Positions 9,101 through 18,375 are shown, numbered from the stretch's first letter. The stretch: 64,000 nucleotides of DNA from Carnobacterium_B sp040274945 (GCF_040274945.1 NZ_JBEMAR010000004.1:166781-230780); one strand, 5' to 3'. Notes: generated by a model not told the origin, from the letters alone. Numbers and translations are program-made.

Positions 9101-9180
9101 GTTTTTTCCTCCTCGAACAAGCATTCGGTTAATAGTATAAAGGATTTAAATGAAATTTGCTAGTGATAAATTTCAACAAA

Positions 9181-9235
9181 AAAGAAGAAAATCTCTCGTT
9201 GCTGATTTATCAGCAGACAAAAGATTTTCTTCTTT
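9181..9235 (-). terminator. Terminator of the P-type ATPase gene
   Basis: Outer stem of 14 bases (AAAGAAGAAAATCT with AGATTTTCTTCTTT) enclosing a second hairpin GCTGA-TTTA-TCAGC. On the minus strand it ends in a T-run. Confidence 0.85.
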
Positions 9236-9250
9236 ATTCAGTTAGTTGTC

Positions 9251-11887
9251 TTAAGCTTCTTTTTTATGAGGGAGAAATTTAGCTAATTCCATTAGAATAA
9301 CGGCAACTAAAGCTAAACCTGCAGCAATTCCCCATTGTTCCCATCCAAAATTATCTGGAATATTAAAGATTGAACGAACACCTGGAAGAACTGTCACACC
9401 ATATAAAACAGAACAGAATAAAACAGCATATATAGCATACATATTAGAGAAGAAACCTGCTCCAATAGAGGTTTGTGTATTTGAACGTGCAGGGAAAGTT
9501 TGTAAAGTACGAGCCAAGATAAGTGTAGTAAAGGCCATAGCAATACTCATTTCATTTGAATAACCTAATCCGACATATTGTGAGATGACAACAGCAATAC
9601 CGATAAGCACACCACGATAAAGAACAGATCTTAAAGTATCACCTGCGAAGATGCCTTCGTTTGGATCTCTAGGTTTACGTTCCATAACATTTGGTTCGCC
9701 TTTTTCCATTCCTAAGGCAATAGCAGGAATAGAGTCATTAACTAAGTTGATGAACAATAATTGTAAAGCAGTGAATGGGTTAACCCAGTTCATTAGTAAC
9801 GCAACAATGATTGCGATAATAGCACCAAGGTTACCAGCAAATAGGTAAGCAACTGCTTTTTTGATGTTATCAAATACATTACGACCAACTTCAACGGCAC
9901 TAATGATTGAAACAAAGTTATCATCCGTCAATACCATTGCAGCTGCATCTTTAGCTACGTCTGTTCCGCTACCCATTGCGATTCCGATATCTGCTTGTTT
10001 CAGTGCAGGTGCATCATTTACACCATCACCAGTCATAGCAGAGATCTTGTCTTTATTTTGCCAAGCGCGAACGATTCTGATTTTGTTTTCTGGAGAAACA
10101 CGAGCATAAACTGAAATTTTTTCTAGTTTAGCATTTAACTCGTCTTCACTTAGAGCGTCTAATTCTTGACCAGTCAAAGCGATGTCGTCTGGTTCTGAGA
10201 TTCCGATATCACGAGCAATTGCACGTGCAGTTGTTTTGTGGTCACCCGTAATCATAACTGTTTTGATACCAGCTTTTTTAGCTTGTTCTACAGCGCCATA
10301 AACAGCTTCACGAGGTGGATCGATCATAGCAACTAAACCAACTAGAATCAAATCGTTTTCGTCTTCAAAAGTAATAGTTTCTCCTTCTGAAACAGGTTTA
10401 TAAGCAAAAGCCAATACGCGCAAAGCACGATCAGAAAAGATTTCATTTTGATCAGCTAAAGATTTCAGGTTGTCATCTGTTAAAGGAACAACTTTTCCAT
10501 CAATCAAGATTTTTGAACTGCGGTTAAAGACTACATCGGGGCCACCTTTTGTTAACATAAGGTTTTCGCCGTCAATGACATGAACAGTAGACATTAGCTT
10601 ACGATCTGAATCAAAAGGCAACTCAGCTAATCTAGGGTAAGCATTACGTAATTCATGGTAAGGTTTGTTCACTTTATTACTGAAAGCGATCATAGCAACT
10701 TCAGTTGGGTCACCAAGTTCTTGACCTTGGTCATTGATGTTAGAATCATTTGCTAATACAGCAATTTGCATTAAACGAGCTTCATCAGTAGTCCATGTAT
10801 CAGGAGCAGAATTGAAGTCGCCTGTTTGTCCATTTGGTAAAAAGTAATCAACGATTGTCATTTTATTTTGTGTTAATGTACCTGTTTTGTCTGTACAAAT
10901 AACACTTGTTGAACCTAATGTTTCAACAGCTGGAAGCTTACGAATAATCGCATGTTTCTTAGCCATTTTGTTTGTTCCAGTAGAAAGAACGATAGTAACG
11001 ATAGATTGTAATGCTTCAGGAATGGCAGCAACGGCTACTGCAACTGCGAACATAAATGCATTCAACAATTCAGTGTTTACATCTGTTGCTCCACCAAAGA
11101 AGATACGAGCGGCTTGGATAGCAAAGATAAGAATGGAAAGAATAAGAATACCAAATCCTAGTTTTTTACTAAAGTCGTCTAATTTTCTTTGCAATGGTGT
11201 TTGTTTAGCTACTGCGTTGTCTATTAAGCTAGCAACTTGACCGATTTCAGTATTATTACCTGTACCTGTAACAACTACAAGACCACGACCATAGGTAACT
11301 AATGTTCCACTATGAACCATGTTTGAACGATCTCCAACAGGTACTTCTTTTTCAACAATCTCAATATTTTTGTCTGCCGGAACAGATTCACCAGTTAGCA
11401 TTCCTTCATTGATTTGAAGTGATCCTGCTTCTAGTAAACGTCCATCCGCTGGAACATAATCCCCAGCATCTAAGATAACAATATCTCCTACAACAAGTTC
11501 TTTTGCCGGAATGGTTACTTTAACACCATTACGGATTACTTTCGATTCAGGAGCAGAGAGACTGGACAACGCATCAAGTGAACTTTCAGCTTTTTTAGTT
11601 TGAATAACACTGATAACAGAGTTGATCATTAGAACAGCAAAAATGATCAATGATTCAACTACTGAACCTAAAGCCATTTGGATAACGGCTACTATTAATA
11701 GCACGATAACCATTGCGTCTTTAAAAGTTGCTAAAAATAATTTAAGAACGGAATCTTTAGCTTTTTGCTTCAATTCATTTAAGCCATCGCGTTCCTGACG
11801 TGTTTTGACTTCGGCATCCTGCAAGCCTTTTGGTGAAGTCTGTAATTCTGATAATATTGTTTCTTGGTCTTTTTGATAATTTTCCAA
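9251..11887 (-). CDS. P-type cation ATPase, probable Mn2+/Ca2+ exporter
   Basis: An 878-residue P2A-type ATPase. In order it has an N-terminal cation ATPase domain, the actuator loop motif TGES near residue 165, the phosphorylation motif ICTDKTGTLTQNK with the aspartate near 333, the ATP-binding domain with KGGPDVVFNR, the hinge TGDGVNDAPALK, and about ten membrane segments. Membrane segment 4 reads IPEALQS where SERCA-type calcium pumps have PEGL. A predicted yybP-ykoY manganese riboswitch precedes the gene, so Mn2+ export is at least as likely as Ca2+ export; related pumps of Lactococcus and Streptococcus are known to export Mn2+. The TTG start chosen follows GAAAGGG; a TTG 48 bases earlier lacks a ribosome binding site. 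Confidence 0.92.
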   Translation of the reverse strand: MENYQKDQETILSELQTSPKGLQDAEVKTRQERDGLNELKQKAKDSVLKLFLATFKDAMVIVLLIVAVIQMALGSVVESLIIFAVLMINSVISVIQTKKAESSLDALSSLSAPESKVIRNGVKVTIPAKELVVGDIVILDAGDYVPADGRLLEAGSLQINEGMLTGESVPADKNIEIVEKEVPVGDRSNMVHSGTLVTYGRGLVVVTGTGNNTEIGQVASLIDNAVAKQTPLQRKLDDFSKKLGFGILILSILIFAIQAARIFFGGATDVNTELLNAFMFAVAVAVAAIPEALQSIVTIVLSTGTNKMAKKHAIIRKLPAVETLGSTSVICTDKTGTLTQNKMTIVDYFLPNGQTGDFNSAPDTWTTDEARLMQIAVLANDSNINDQGQELGDPTEVAMIAFSNKVNKPYHELRNAYPRLAELPFDSDRKLMSTVHVIDGENLMLTKGGPDVVFNRSSKILIDGKVVPLTDDNLKSLADQNEIFSDRALRVLAFAYKPVSEGETITFEDENDLILVGLVAMIDPPREAVYGAVEQAKKAGIKTVMITGDHKTTARAIARDIGISEPDDIALTGQELDALSEDELNAKLEKISVYARVSPENKIRIVRAWQNKDKISAMTGDGVNDAPALKQADIGIAMGSGTDVAKDAAAMVLTDDNFVSIISAVEVGRNVFDNIKKAVAYLFAGNLGAIIAIIVALLMNWVNPFTALQLLFINLVNDSIPAIALGMEKGEPNVMERKPRDPNEGIFAGDTLRSVLYRGVLIGIAVVISQYVGLGYSNEMSIAMAFTTLILARTLQTFPARSNTQTSIGAGFFSNMYAIYAVLFCSVLYGVTVLPGVRSIFNIPDNFGWEQWGIAAGLALVAVILMELAKFLPHKKEA

Positions 11888-12154
11888 GTGATACACCCTT
11901 TCGTAAAAAAAATTAGACGGTTTACTAACAGACAATCAGAGTTGTCTGTAAAAACGGTTGTTAATAAGAACTAATAAAAATAATTTCGTTATAGTACCAG
12001 TATAGTACAGTTGCCAAAAATAGTAGCATATTCACTATCATCAAACAAGTTTTATGTTGATTGGCAATGATCTTGTAAAAAACTAGTCGAATCATTAGCT
12101 AAGCTTGTTTTTGTACGCTCAATATCCTCCTTTAATTGATGGTTAGTAAAATCG
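11888..12154 (-). other. Leader between riboswitch terminator and ATPase start
   Basis: About 270 bases of 5' untranslated leader. Apart from the GAAAGGG ribosome binding site near the start I see no further hairpin with a T-run and no credible small gene. Confidence 0.5.
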
Positions 12155-12211
12155 ATAAAAAAAGAGACTTATGCAGGATTGTCCTTATAGAGAACAATGT
12201 GCATAAGTCTC
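12155..12211 (-). terminator. Riboswitch expression-platform terminator
   Basis: Eleven-base perfect stem GAGACTTATGC/GCATAAGTCTC with an inner ATTGT/ACAAT pairing, then seven T on the minus strand. It sits directly after the yybP-ykoY aptamer and is the presumed off state. Confidence 0.85.
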
Positions 12212-12297
12212 ACTATTTAAGACAACACCAGAAGATCGTTGCAAATCTACTTGTTGGTGACGTTGCCACAGCTGTTGCTGCCAGTTACTCCCTTATG
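12212..12297 (-). ncRNA. yybP-ykoY (manganese) riboswitch aptamer
   Basis: On the minus strand the segment begins ATAAGGGAGTAACTGGC and continues through GTGGCAACGTCACCAAC to CTTCTGGTGTTG. The GGGAGTA box and the GTCACCAAC segment resemble the conserved loops of the yybP-ykoY family, which binds Mn2+ and turns on Mn exporters. It is placed between a good promoter and an intrinsic terminator, upstream of a P-type ATPase, a known family target. The call is by recognition of the motif; a covariance-model search would settle it. Confidence 0.82.
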
Positions 12298-12322
12298 AAA
12301 AACTATCGATTTCATCTTAATT

Positions 12323-12351
12323 AGTATATAGTTTATAAAAAAAATTTGCAA
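12323..12351 (-). promoter_or_regulatory. Promoter of the riboswitch-ATPase unit
   Basis: On the minus strand, -35 TTGCAA, 17-base spacer, -10 TATACT. The predicted RNA would start shortly before the riboswitch aptamer. Confidence 0.7.
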
Positions 12352-12399
12352 CAAAAAAATTCTCTTAGATGATGGTATTTGGTTTTGCATAAAAATTGC

Positions 12400-13161
12400 T
12401 TATCTATTTTCTTTTAGAATTAATTCTACAGGACAATGATCTGAACCAACTATATCGTCTAGAATCCGTGCCTCTTGCAACTGATCTTGTAGGCGATTAG
12501 AGACACAGAAATAATCAATGCGCCAGCCGGCATTCGTCTTACGGGCATTAAATCGATAATTCCACCATGTATAAGCCCCTTCCAAATCAGGATAGAAGTA
12601 GCGAAAAGTATCAATAAATCCAGCATCTAATAAAGCCGAAAATTTCATGCGTTCTTCTTTGCTAAAACCCGCACTTAATTGATTCGTTTTCCAGTTTTTT
12701 AAATCGATATTCTCGTGAGCAACATTTAGATCCCCGCAGAGAATAACTGGTTTTTCGGAATCTAATGTTTTTAAGTACAGTTGGAAATCTTCTTCCCATT
12801 GCATACGGTATTCTAAGCGTTTCAGTTCGCTTTTAGAATTAGGCGTATAACAAGTAACCACATAGTAATCAGGATAGCTTAATGTGATTACTCGTCCTTC
12901 TTGATCGTGTTCGGGTTTTCCAATGCCATAAGCCACAGCTAATGGTTTATGTTTGGTAAAGATAGCTGTTCCAGAATACCCCTTTTTTTCTGCATAATTC
13001 CAATAATCATAGTAACCTGGAAGTTCTAGATCTATTTGTCCTTCTTGAAGCTTAGTTTCTTGTAAACAAAAGAAATCAGCATCTAATTCATTGAAAATTT
13101 CCATAAATCCTTTTTTTACAATGGCTCTTAAACCATTGACATTCCATGAGATAAATTTCAT
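12400..13161 (-). CDS. exoA: Exodeoxyribonuclease III
   Basis: A 253-residue AP endonuclease of the exonuclease III (ExoA/XthA) family, which cuts at abasic sites in base-excision repair and so follows uracil removal by Ung. Visible motifs are SWNVNGLRA at the N-terminus, FFCLQETKLQ with the metal-binding glutamate, GDLNVAHENIDL with the catalytic D and N, and GSDHCPVEL with the terminal DH pair. The start follows AGGAGG; the 55 codons of open frame upstream have no ribosome binding site and overlap the divergent gene. Confidence 0.95.
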   Translation of the reverse strand: MKFISWNVNGLRAIVKKGFMEIFNELDADFFCLQETKLQEGQIDLELPGYYDYWNYAEKKGYSGTAIFTKHKPLAVAYGIGKPEHDQEGRVITLSYPDYYVVTCYTPNSKSELKRLEYRMQWEEDFQLYLKTLDSEKPVILCGDLNVAHENIDLKNWKTNQLSAGFSKEERMKFSALLDAGFIDTFRYFYPDLEGAYTWWNYRFNARKTNAGWRIDYFCVSNRLQDQLQEARILDDIVGSDHCPVELILKENR

Positions 13162-13309
13162 CAATAGATTCCTCCTAATGTAACATCGTATCTTTATTGT
13201 ACAAAAGATAACTAAATAGTAAACTATAGCGCATTTTAAAAAGAGTAATCTTGTATATAATATGATAGGATAAGTAGTGAAAAAAGAAAATAAGAGAGAA
13301 GGTAAGGAA

Positions 13310-14209
13310 ATGAAAATTGGAATCATTGGATTAGGAAATATTTCTCAAAAAGCATATTTACCAGTAATGATGGCAATGGATAAGGATATAGAATGGCATT
13401 TATTTACACGTGATCAAGAAAAGTTAGCCAAACTTGGTAAAAAATACCGGATATCAAATTTATATCCTTCAATAGATGAGTTATTGAGCAGCGGTATTGA
13501 AGCTGTGTTTATACATACGGCCACTCATACCCATGAAGCCCTTATCAGAGAATGTATCGAAAAAGGCATCCATGTTTATGTGGATAAACCAATCAGCGAA
13601 AATCTTGAAGAAGTAAAAGCGTTAATGGGATTGGCAAAAGAAAAAAAGACGTTATTGATTACAGGTTTTAATCGCCGATTCGCGCCGATGATTCAAAAAG
13701 TTAAAGAAGTTTCCAATAAAAATATGATTTTAGTTCAAAAAACAAAGCCAAACAGTTTAGGCAGTGTGAAATATGCGATTTATGATTTGTTTATTCATGT
13801 AGTTGACACCGCTTTATTTTTATTGGATGAACCCGTTACACAAACACACTTTAGCATTAAAGAAGAAAATGGCGAATTGAAAACATGTGTTTTACATCTT
13901 ACTACAGAACATTCCGAGTGTATTGCAACAATGAATTATGTCTCTGGTGCTAATTTCGAATCCGTAGAAGTTCAGTCGCCAACTGGAACACATCGAGTAG
14001 TTAACTTAACAGATTATGAAATTGAAACTGCTGAATATAAGCAAATTGTACCCTTTGGTGATTGGGATCAAACTCTTGAAAAAAGAGGTTTTGCTCCGCT
14101 GATTCGTGCAACGATAGCAGGTATTGAAAATCAAGTCAATCCAGTGAGTATGGAATCTTCTCTTGAAAGTCATCGCATTTGTCAATTAATTGTAGAGGGT
14201 TATGAATAA
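13310..14209 (+). CDS. Gfo/Idh/MocA-family oxidoreductase
   Basis: A 299-residue NAD(P)-dependent dehydrogenase. The N-terminal Rossmann domain starts GIIGLGNISQKAYLP. HTATHTHEALI and YVDKPISENLEE (the xKP catalytic lysine motif) follow, then a C-terminal alpha/beta substrate domain. Members act on sugars, inositols or sugar-like compounds; no substrate can be given. An ATG preceded by GAGAGAAGG is used; an upstream GTG lacks a ribosome binding site. A strong terminator follows, so it is monocistronic. Confidence 0.88.
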   Translation: MKIGIIGLGNISQKAYLPVMMAMDKDIEWHLFTRDQEKLAKLGKKYRISNLYPSIDELLSSGIEAVFIHTATHTHEALIRECIEKGIHVYVDKPISENLEEVKALMGLAKEKKTLLITGFNRRFAPMIQKVKEVSNKNMILVQKTKPNSLGSVKYAIYDLFIHVVDTALFLLDEPVTQTHFSIKEENGELKTCVLHLTTEHSECIATMNYVSGANFESVEVQSPTGTHRVVNLTDYEIETAEYKQIVPFGDWDQTLEKRGFAPLIRATIAGIENQVNPVSMESSLESHRICQLIVEGYE

Positions 14210-14229
14210 TAAATCGTATGATTAAACGC

Positions 14230-14263
14230 GTAAGATTGGCTTTTGCCAATCTTACTTTTTTTT
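14230..14263 (+). terminator. Intrinsic terminator of the Gfo/Idh gene
   Basis: Eleven-base stem GTAAGATTGGC/GCCAATCTTAC, TTTT loop, T8 tail. Confidence 0.93.
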
Positions 14264-14349
14264 AAAATTTAAAATTGCTTTACTTTTATTTTAGAAAGAA
14301 TATAATACATTCGTATATGATAATTTAAGAAAGTTATGAGGAGAATAGA

Positions 14350-15729
14350 ATGTTTTCTAAAAAGCTTAGGAGTATACCTCCGGCTGCTAAAATAGCAATC
14401 AGTTTTGCATTTGTAATATTTATAGGGTCTCTTTTACTAACATTGCCTATAAGCAATCTTGAAAGTTCAGAAACAACTTACTTTGATAATTTATTTACCA
14501 CAGTATCGATGGTATGTGTAACAGGTCTCTTTATTTTGCCCGTTGCAACTTCGTATACCATTTTTGGTCAAATTATTTGCATCTTCCTTATGCAGATAGG
14601 CGGATTGGGTTTAATGACGATACTTGCAACCTTAATTACGAGAATGGGAAAGAAAATGCGGTATTCAAATACCATTGCAGTTAAAGAAGCCCTTAACCGA
14701 GAGGAATTAGGTGACTTTAAGACCTACTTAGGATCTATTCTTAAATACACATTTATAATCGAAGGAACCGGAATGTTGCTGTTAGCGATTAGATTTGTTC
14801 CCGAATTAGGGTTAGCGAGTGGGCTTTTTGTCTCACTATTTTTAGCAGTTTCTGGCTTTTGTAATGCAGGATTTGATAACTTAGGGGCTTATAGCCTTCA
14901 AGAATATGTTCATGATCCTTTAGTGAATTTAGTGATAACCTCATTGGTTATTCTAGGTGGTATTGGTTTTTCTGTATGGTTTGATGTTACTCAAAATATA
15001 CAATCTGTTATAAAGAATAAATGTAGAAGTGGATGGAAACGTACATATCGGATGTTGAAAATCCATACTCGTTTAGCCATCAATATGACTATAGCTTTGA
15101 TTGTCATTGGAACGCTTGTATTTCTAGTTGTTGAATGGAACAATCCAAATTCTATTGGGAATTTTACATTTGGAGAAAAAGTGTTGGCTTCTTTTTTCCA
15201 AACGGTCACGATGAGAACAGCAGGATTTGCTACATTAGATTATGAACTCATTGAACCTTTTTCTTTATTGTTTTTTGTGGGAACCATGTTCATTGGAGGT
15301 TCGCCAGGAGGAGCTGCTGGTGGGATCAAGACAACTACATTTGCATTAATAGCCTTATTGATTATTAGTGAAATTAAAGGACAAAAACATGTCAATTATG
15401 CGCATCATACCATTCCAATAGAAATTATTCGTCGAGCAATCGTTGTTGTTGCAACGTTTTCTTTGTTTTTAATGGCTGGTGTAAGTGTCTTAATGCTAGT
15501 AGAAGATCAGCCTTTCTTATTCTTGTTATTTGAAGCTGTATCTGCTCTAGCGACAGTGGGTGTTAGTGTGAATTTAACGCCAGAATTGTCACATATTAGT
15601 CATGTCGTATTAATGATCTTAATGTTTGTCGGCAGAATTGGACCTATTACTATACTATTGAGTCTGAGTAGAAAAAGTAAGCTTACAAAAGATCAATTAT
15701 ATGCTAAGACAACCATTTTAATTGGATAG
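14350..15729 (+). CDS. ktrB: K+ uptake protein KtrB, membrane subunit
   Basis: A 459-residue Trk/Ktr/HKT-family channel-like transporter. Four pore-loop repeats can be seen around MVCVTGL, SGFCNAGFDNLG, TVTMRTAGFATLD and SALATVGVSV; the glycine of each forms the K+ selectivity filter. GGSPGGAAGGIKTTT is the usual gating-loop region. The next gene, 12 bases downstream, encodes the KtrA regulatory ring, so both form one K+ uptake complex, normally Na+ coupled and important in osmotic response. Confidence 0.95.
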   Translation: MFSKKLRSIPPAAKIAISFAFVIFIGSLLLTLPISNLESSETTYFDNLFTTVSMVCVTGLFILPVATSYTIFGQIICIFLMQIGGLGLMTILATLITRMGKKMRYSNTIAVKEALNREELGDFKTYLGSILKYTFIIEGTGMLLLAIRFVPELGLASGLFVSLFLAVSGFCNAGFDNLGAYSLQEYVHDPLVNLVITSLVILGGIGFSVWFDVTQNIQSVIKNKCRSGWKRTYRMLKIHTRLAINMTIALIVIGTLVFLVVEWNNPNSIGNFTFGEKVLASFFQTVTMRTAGFATLDYELIEPFSLLFFVGTMFIGGSPGGAAGGIKTTTFALIALLIISEIKGQKHVNYAHHTIPIEIIRRAIVVVATFSLFLMAGVSVLMLVEDQPFLFLLFEAVSALATVGVSVNLTPELSHISHVVLMILMFVGRIGPITILLSLSRKSKLTKDQLYAKTTILIG

Positions 15730-15741
15730 GAGTACAAGAAA

Positions 15742-16413
15742 ATGTCAGTAAAAACAATCGGTGTATTAGGCCTTGGAGTCTTCGGATCATCAATTGCGAA
15801 AGAATTAAATGAATTTGATTGTGACGTTATTGCGGTCGATAGAGATATGGATAATATTGAACGTGTCGAACCTTATGTAGCACAAGCTGTACAAGGGAAT
15901 ATCACGGATTTAAATTTTTTGCGTAGTATTGGTTTTGAAAATTGTGATGTAGCAGTTGTAGCAACAGGTACAAGCTTAGAAGCAAGTGTTTTAGCAGTTA
16001 TGAATTGTAAAAAATTAGGCATCTCTTCTATTATTGCAAAAGCGAAAAACAAATCGTTTATGGAAGTACTTTATGAAATTGGAGCTACAAAAGTTATTCG
16101 CCCTGAAAAAGAAGCGGGAACTCGCGTAGCAAAAAATGTCTTAAGACGACACATTACGGATATCGTTGATTTAGATGAGGATTATGCAGTTATTGAATTT
16201 AGACCCCCGATTCGTTGGATCGGTAAAACATTCGATGAATTAGACTTACGACAAAAATATGAAATTAATATTATCGGAGTCAGAAAAACAGCTCAAAAAC
16301 GAATGGATGTTTCATTTAGCCCAGACTATCGTATCGAAGAGGGAACGGTTCTTGTAGGAATAGCAGAGTCAGAAGTATTTGAACGTTACGATTATCTAAA
16401 CAAATTGAAGTAA
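15742..16413 (+). CDS. ktrA: K+ uptake regulatory protein KtrA
   Basis: A 223-residue cytosolic RCK protein. Residues 1-140 form the Rossmann RCK_N domain (GVLGLGVFGSSIAKEL, VIAVDRDMDNIE, AVQGNITDLNFL); residues about 145-220 form the RCK_C domain. KtrA octamers bind ATP/ADP and, in some species, cyclic-di-AMP in the C-domain, and gate KtrB. It lies 12 bases after ktrB and before a terminator, completing a two-gene operon. Confidence 0.95.
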   Translation: MSVKTIGVLGLGVFGSSIAKELNEFDCDVIAVDRDMDNIERVEPYVAQAVQGNITDLNFLRSIGFENCDVAVVATGTSLEASVLAVMNCKKLGISSIIAKAKNKSFMEVLYEIGATKVIRPEKEAGTRVAKNVLRRHITDIVDLDEDYAVIEFRPPIRWIGKTFDELDLRQKYEINIIGVRKTAQKRMDVSFSPDYRIEEGTVLVGIAESEVFERYDYLNKLK

Positions 16414-16425
16414 CCTGAATTTTTA

Positions 16426-16463
16426 AATAGGATTGGGACACTCGTCTCAGTCCTATTTTTTTA
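16426..16463 (+). terminator. Intrinsic terminator of ktrBA
   Basis: AATAGGA-TG-GAC paired with GTC-CA-TCCTATT around an ACTC loop, followed by T6. Confidence 0.85.
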
Positions 16464-16643
16464 AAACGAAAGTTATGTTAAAAAAGTACTAAATCTTTAG
16501 TTTAAAGGGAATCCAAACTACAAAAAAGAACAATTGCATGTTAAACTAGAGCTAATGATGAGATTTCTTGAAATAAGATGTTTGTTAAATCCATTAAAAA
16601 GTAGAGCAATAGGCTCCACTCATACGAAAGGGTATTAAATATT

Positions 16644-17582
16644 ATGTTAATCGAAGAATTTAAGAAAGACTTCCCAAGTTTGATTATAAAAGAAAATGAG
16701 CCACTGTCACTTTACACCTACACTAAAACTGGTGGACCAGCAGATATTTTAGTTTTTCCAAAAACGACAGAAGAAGTTAATGATGTTGTTCAATGGGTAA
16801 AAAATGAAAAGTTACCCTTAACGGTTCTTGGCAATGCAAGCAATTTAATTGTTAAAGATGGCGGGATTCGTGGTGTTGTCATGATACTAACAGAAATGAA
16901 GCAGATCAAAATTGAAAAGAAAAAAATTATTGTCCAAAGTGGAGCTCGTTTAATTGATACCTCCTATGCAGCTTATGAAGCTGAATTAACAGGATTAGAA
17001 TTTGCCTGTGGCATTCCTGGGAGTATTGGTGGAGCAGTCTATATGAATGCAGGAGCCTATGATGGCGAAGTGAGTGAAGTCATTGAATCTGTTACAGTAT
17101 TGACTCGTGAGGGAGAATTAAAGACATTTAAGAATCAAGAGTTGGAATTTAGTTACCGTCACAGTCGTATCCAAGAAATACAAGATATTGTCTTAGAAGT
17201 TGTTTTTCAATTAAAAAAAGGGCAGTCAACAGATATAAAAGTTAGAATGGAAGAATTAACTTTTTTAAGAGAATCCAAACAGCCTTTGGAATATCCTTCA
17301 TGTGGCAGTGTCTTTAAACGCCCGGCCGGTTATTTTACTGGTAAATTGATTCAAGAAGCTGGTTTGCAAGGGAAAATATGGGGTGGAGCACAAATTTCAA
17401 TGAAGCATGCAGGTTTTATTGTGAACATCAATCAAGCAACTGCAACAGATTACATTGAACTGATCGACCACATTCAACAAGTTATCTTTGAGAAAAATAA
17501 GATTAAGCTTGTACCAGAAGTTCGGATTATTGGCGAAGAATTGTTAGTAGTAAGTCATTTCAAAGAAAAGAAAGCTTTATAA
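16644..17582 (+). CDS. murB: UDP-N-acetylenolpyruvoylglucosamine reductase
   Basis: A 312-residue MurB of type II (Gram-positive form). It reduces enolpyruvyl-UDP-GlcNAc to UDP-MurNAc with NADPH and FAD in peptidoglycan synthesis. FAD-binding segments are TYTKTGGPADILVFP, LGNASNLIVKDGGIRG and GIPGSIGGAVYMNAGAYDGE. The catalytic serine lies in PSCGSVFKRP, and GGAQISMKHAGFIVN is near the C-terminus. GAAAGG precedes the ATG at a rather long distance. Monocistronic, before the polyamine operon, a neighbourhood often seen in Lactobacillales. Confidence 0.96.
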   Translation: MLIEEFKKDFPSLIIKENEPLSLYTYTKTGGPADILVFPKTTEEVNDVVQWVKNEKLPLTVLGNASNLIVKDGGIRGVVMILTEMKQIKIEKKKIIVQSGARLIDTSYAAYEAELTGLEFACGIPGSIGGAVYMNAGAYDGEVSEVIESVTVLTREGELKTFKNQELEFSYRHSRIQEIQDIVLEVVFQLKKGQSTDIKVRMEELTFLRESKQPLEYPSCGSVFKRPAGYFTGKLIQEAGLQGKIWGGAQISMKHAGFIVNINQATATDYIELIDHIQQVIFEKNKIKLVPEVRIIGEELLVVSHFKEKKAL

Positions 17583-17596
17583 TAGAGGATCATCAA

Positions 17597-17637
17597 AAAA
17601 AATCGTAATCCGTTTCTATGGATTGCGATTTTTTTAT
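17597..17637 (+). terminator. Intrinsic terminator of murB
   Basis: A 15-base stem containing TCGTAATCC/GGATTGCGA (one G-U pair), then a T-run. Confidence 0.9.
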
Positions 17638-17664
17638 TGCATTTTATTTGAAAAAACTTATAAT
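17637..17664 (+). promoter_or_regulatory. Promoter of the polyamine operon
   Basis: -35 TTGCAT, 16-base spacer, -10 TATAAT, lying immediately after the murB terminator. The transcript would start just before the operator-like repeats. Confidence 0.65.
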
Positions 17665-17676
17665 ATAAAAGACTAT

Positions 17677-17736
17677 AGTAAACATTAATCTTACTAACAG
17701 TAAACTTTAGTGAGTTGTAGTTTACTAGTGGTAAAC
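17677..17736 (+). promoter_or_regulatory. Operator-like GTAAAC repeat cluster
   Basis: Four GTAAAC-type boxes. AGTAAAC is followed by AGTAAACT, then AGTTTACT in inverse orientation, then GTAAAC. The pairs AGTAAACT/AGTTTACT (12-base spacer) and GTTTAC/GTAAAC (5-base spacer) are perfect inverted repeats. They lie just downstream of the promoter, where binding of the adjacent XRE-cupin regulator would block transcription. Function is inferred. Confidence 0.6.
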
Positions 17737-17760
17737 AAGCGAACTCGAAGGAGATTTTTT

Positions 17761-18303
17761 ATGGAAATTGGAAATCGAATTAAAAATTTAAGAATTCAAA
17801 AAAATCTAACACAAGAAGAGTTAGCAGAACGTACTAATTTGAGTAAAGGATATATTTCTCAAGTTGAAAGAGATTTAAGTGTACCTTCGATGGAAGTCTT
17901 TTTTGACATTTTAGAAGTTTTGGGATGCAGTCCAAAAGATTTCTTCGACGAAAAACAGGAAGAACAACGAGTGGTTTATACAAATGATGAGATGACTGTT
18001 TATGAAGATGATGAAAAAGGGTATGAGATAAAGTGGCTTGTACCTGAATCCAATGAAAATGAAATGGAACCTGTTTTTCTTAAATTTGCTGAAAAAGGTC
18101 AATTTAAAGAATTTAGTCCTTCATTATCCGAGACATTTGGCTATGTTTTAGAAGGCGAAATTTGTATTGAAATCGGATTAAAGAGGTATTTTGCTAAAAA
18201 AGGCGAATCGATTTATTTTCATGCTACTCAAAATCATCAACTGATGAATCAATTCAACGGTGAGAGTTTATTATTGTTAGTAGTGACAGATTCTTATCTT
18301 TAA
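17761..18303 (+). CDS. potR: XRE-cupin transcriptional regulator of polyamine uptake
   Basis: A 180-residue regulator. Residues 1-60 are an XRE-type helix-turn-helix (NLTQEELAERTNLSKGYISQ). Residues about 105-178 are a small cupin domain (GYVLEGEICIEI, GESIYFHATQNHQLMN). This PuuR-like layout is widespread upstream of potABCD in Firmicutes, where the cupin probably senses polyamines or a related ligand. The start follows GAAGGAG; 17 in-frame codons upstream overlap the operator-like repeats and are probably untranslated. It leads the potABCD genes and is likely autoregulated through the GTAAAC cluster. The symbol is the conventional one, used here by analogy. Confidence 0.88.
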   Translation: MEIGNRIKNLRIQKNLTQEELAERTNLSKGYISQVERDLSVPSMEVFFDILEVLGCSPKDFFDEKQEEQRVVYTNDEMTVYEDDEKGYEIKWLVPESNENEMEPVFLKFAEKGQFKEFSPSLSETFGYVLEGEICIEIGLKRYFAKKGESIYFHATQNHQLMNQFNGESLLLLVVTDSYL

Positions 18304-18375
18304 TAATTCCTTCCACTAAGGTTTTTGGAGCTATCTGGTAAAAAAGTTGAAATTCATTATAAGGGAGAAAAACAA

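Noticed and set aside
12136..12324. 62-codon plus-strand open frame opposite the ATPase leader
   Set aside because: It lies exactly on the riboswitch and its terminator; no ribosome binding site.
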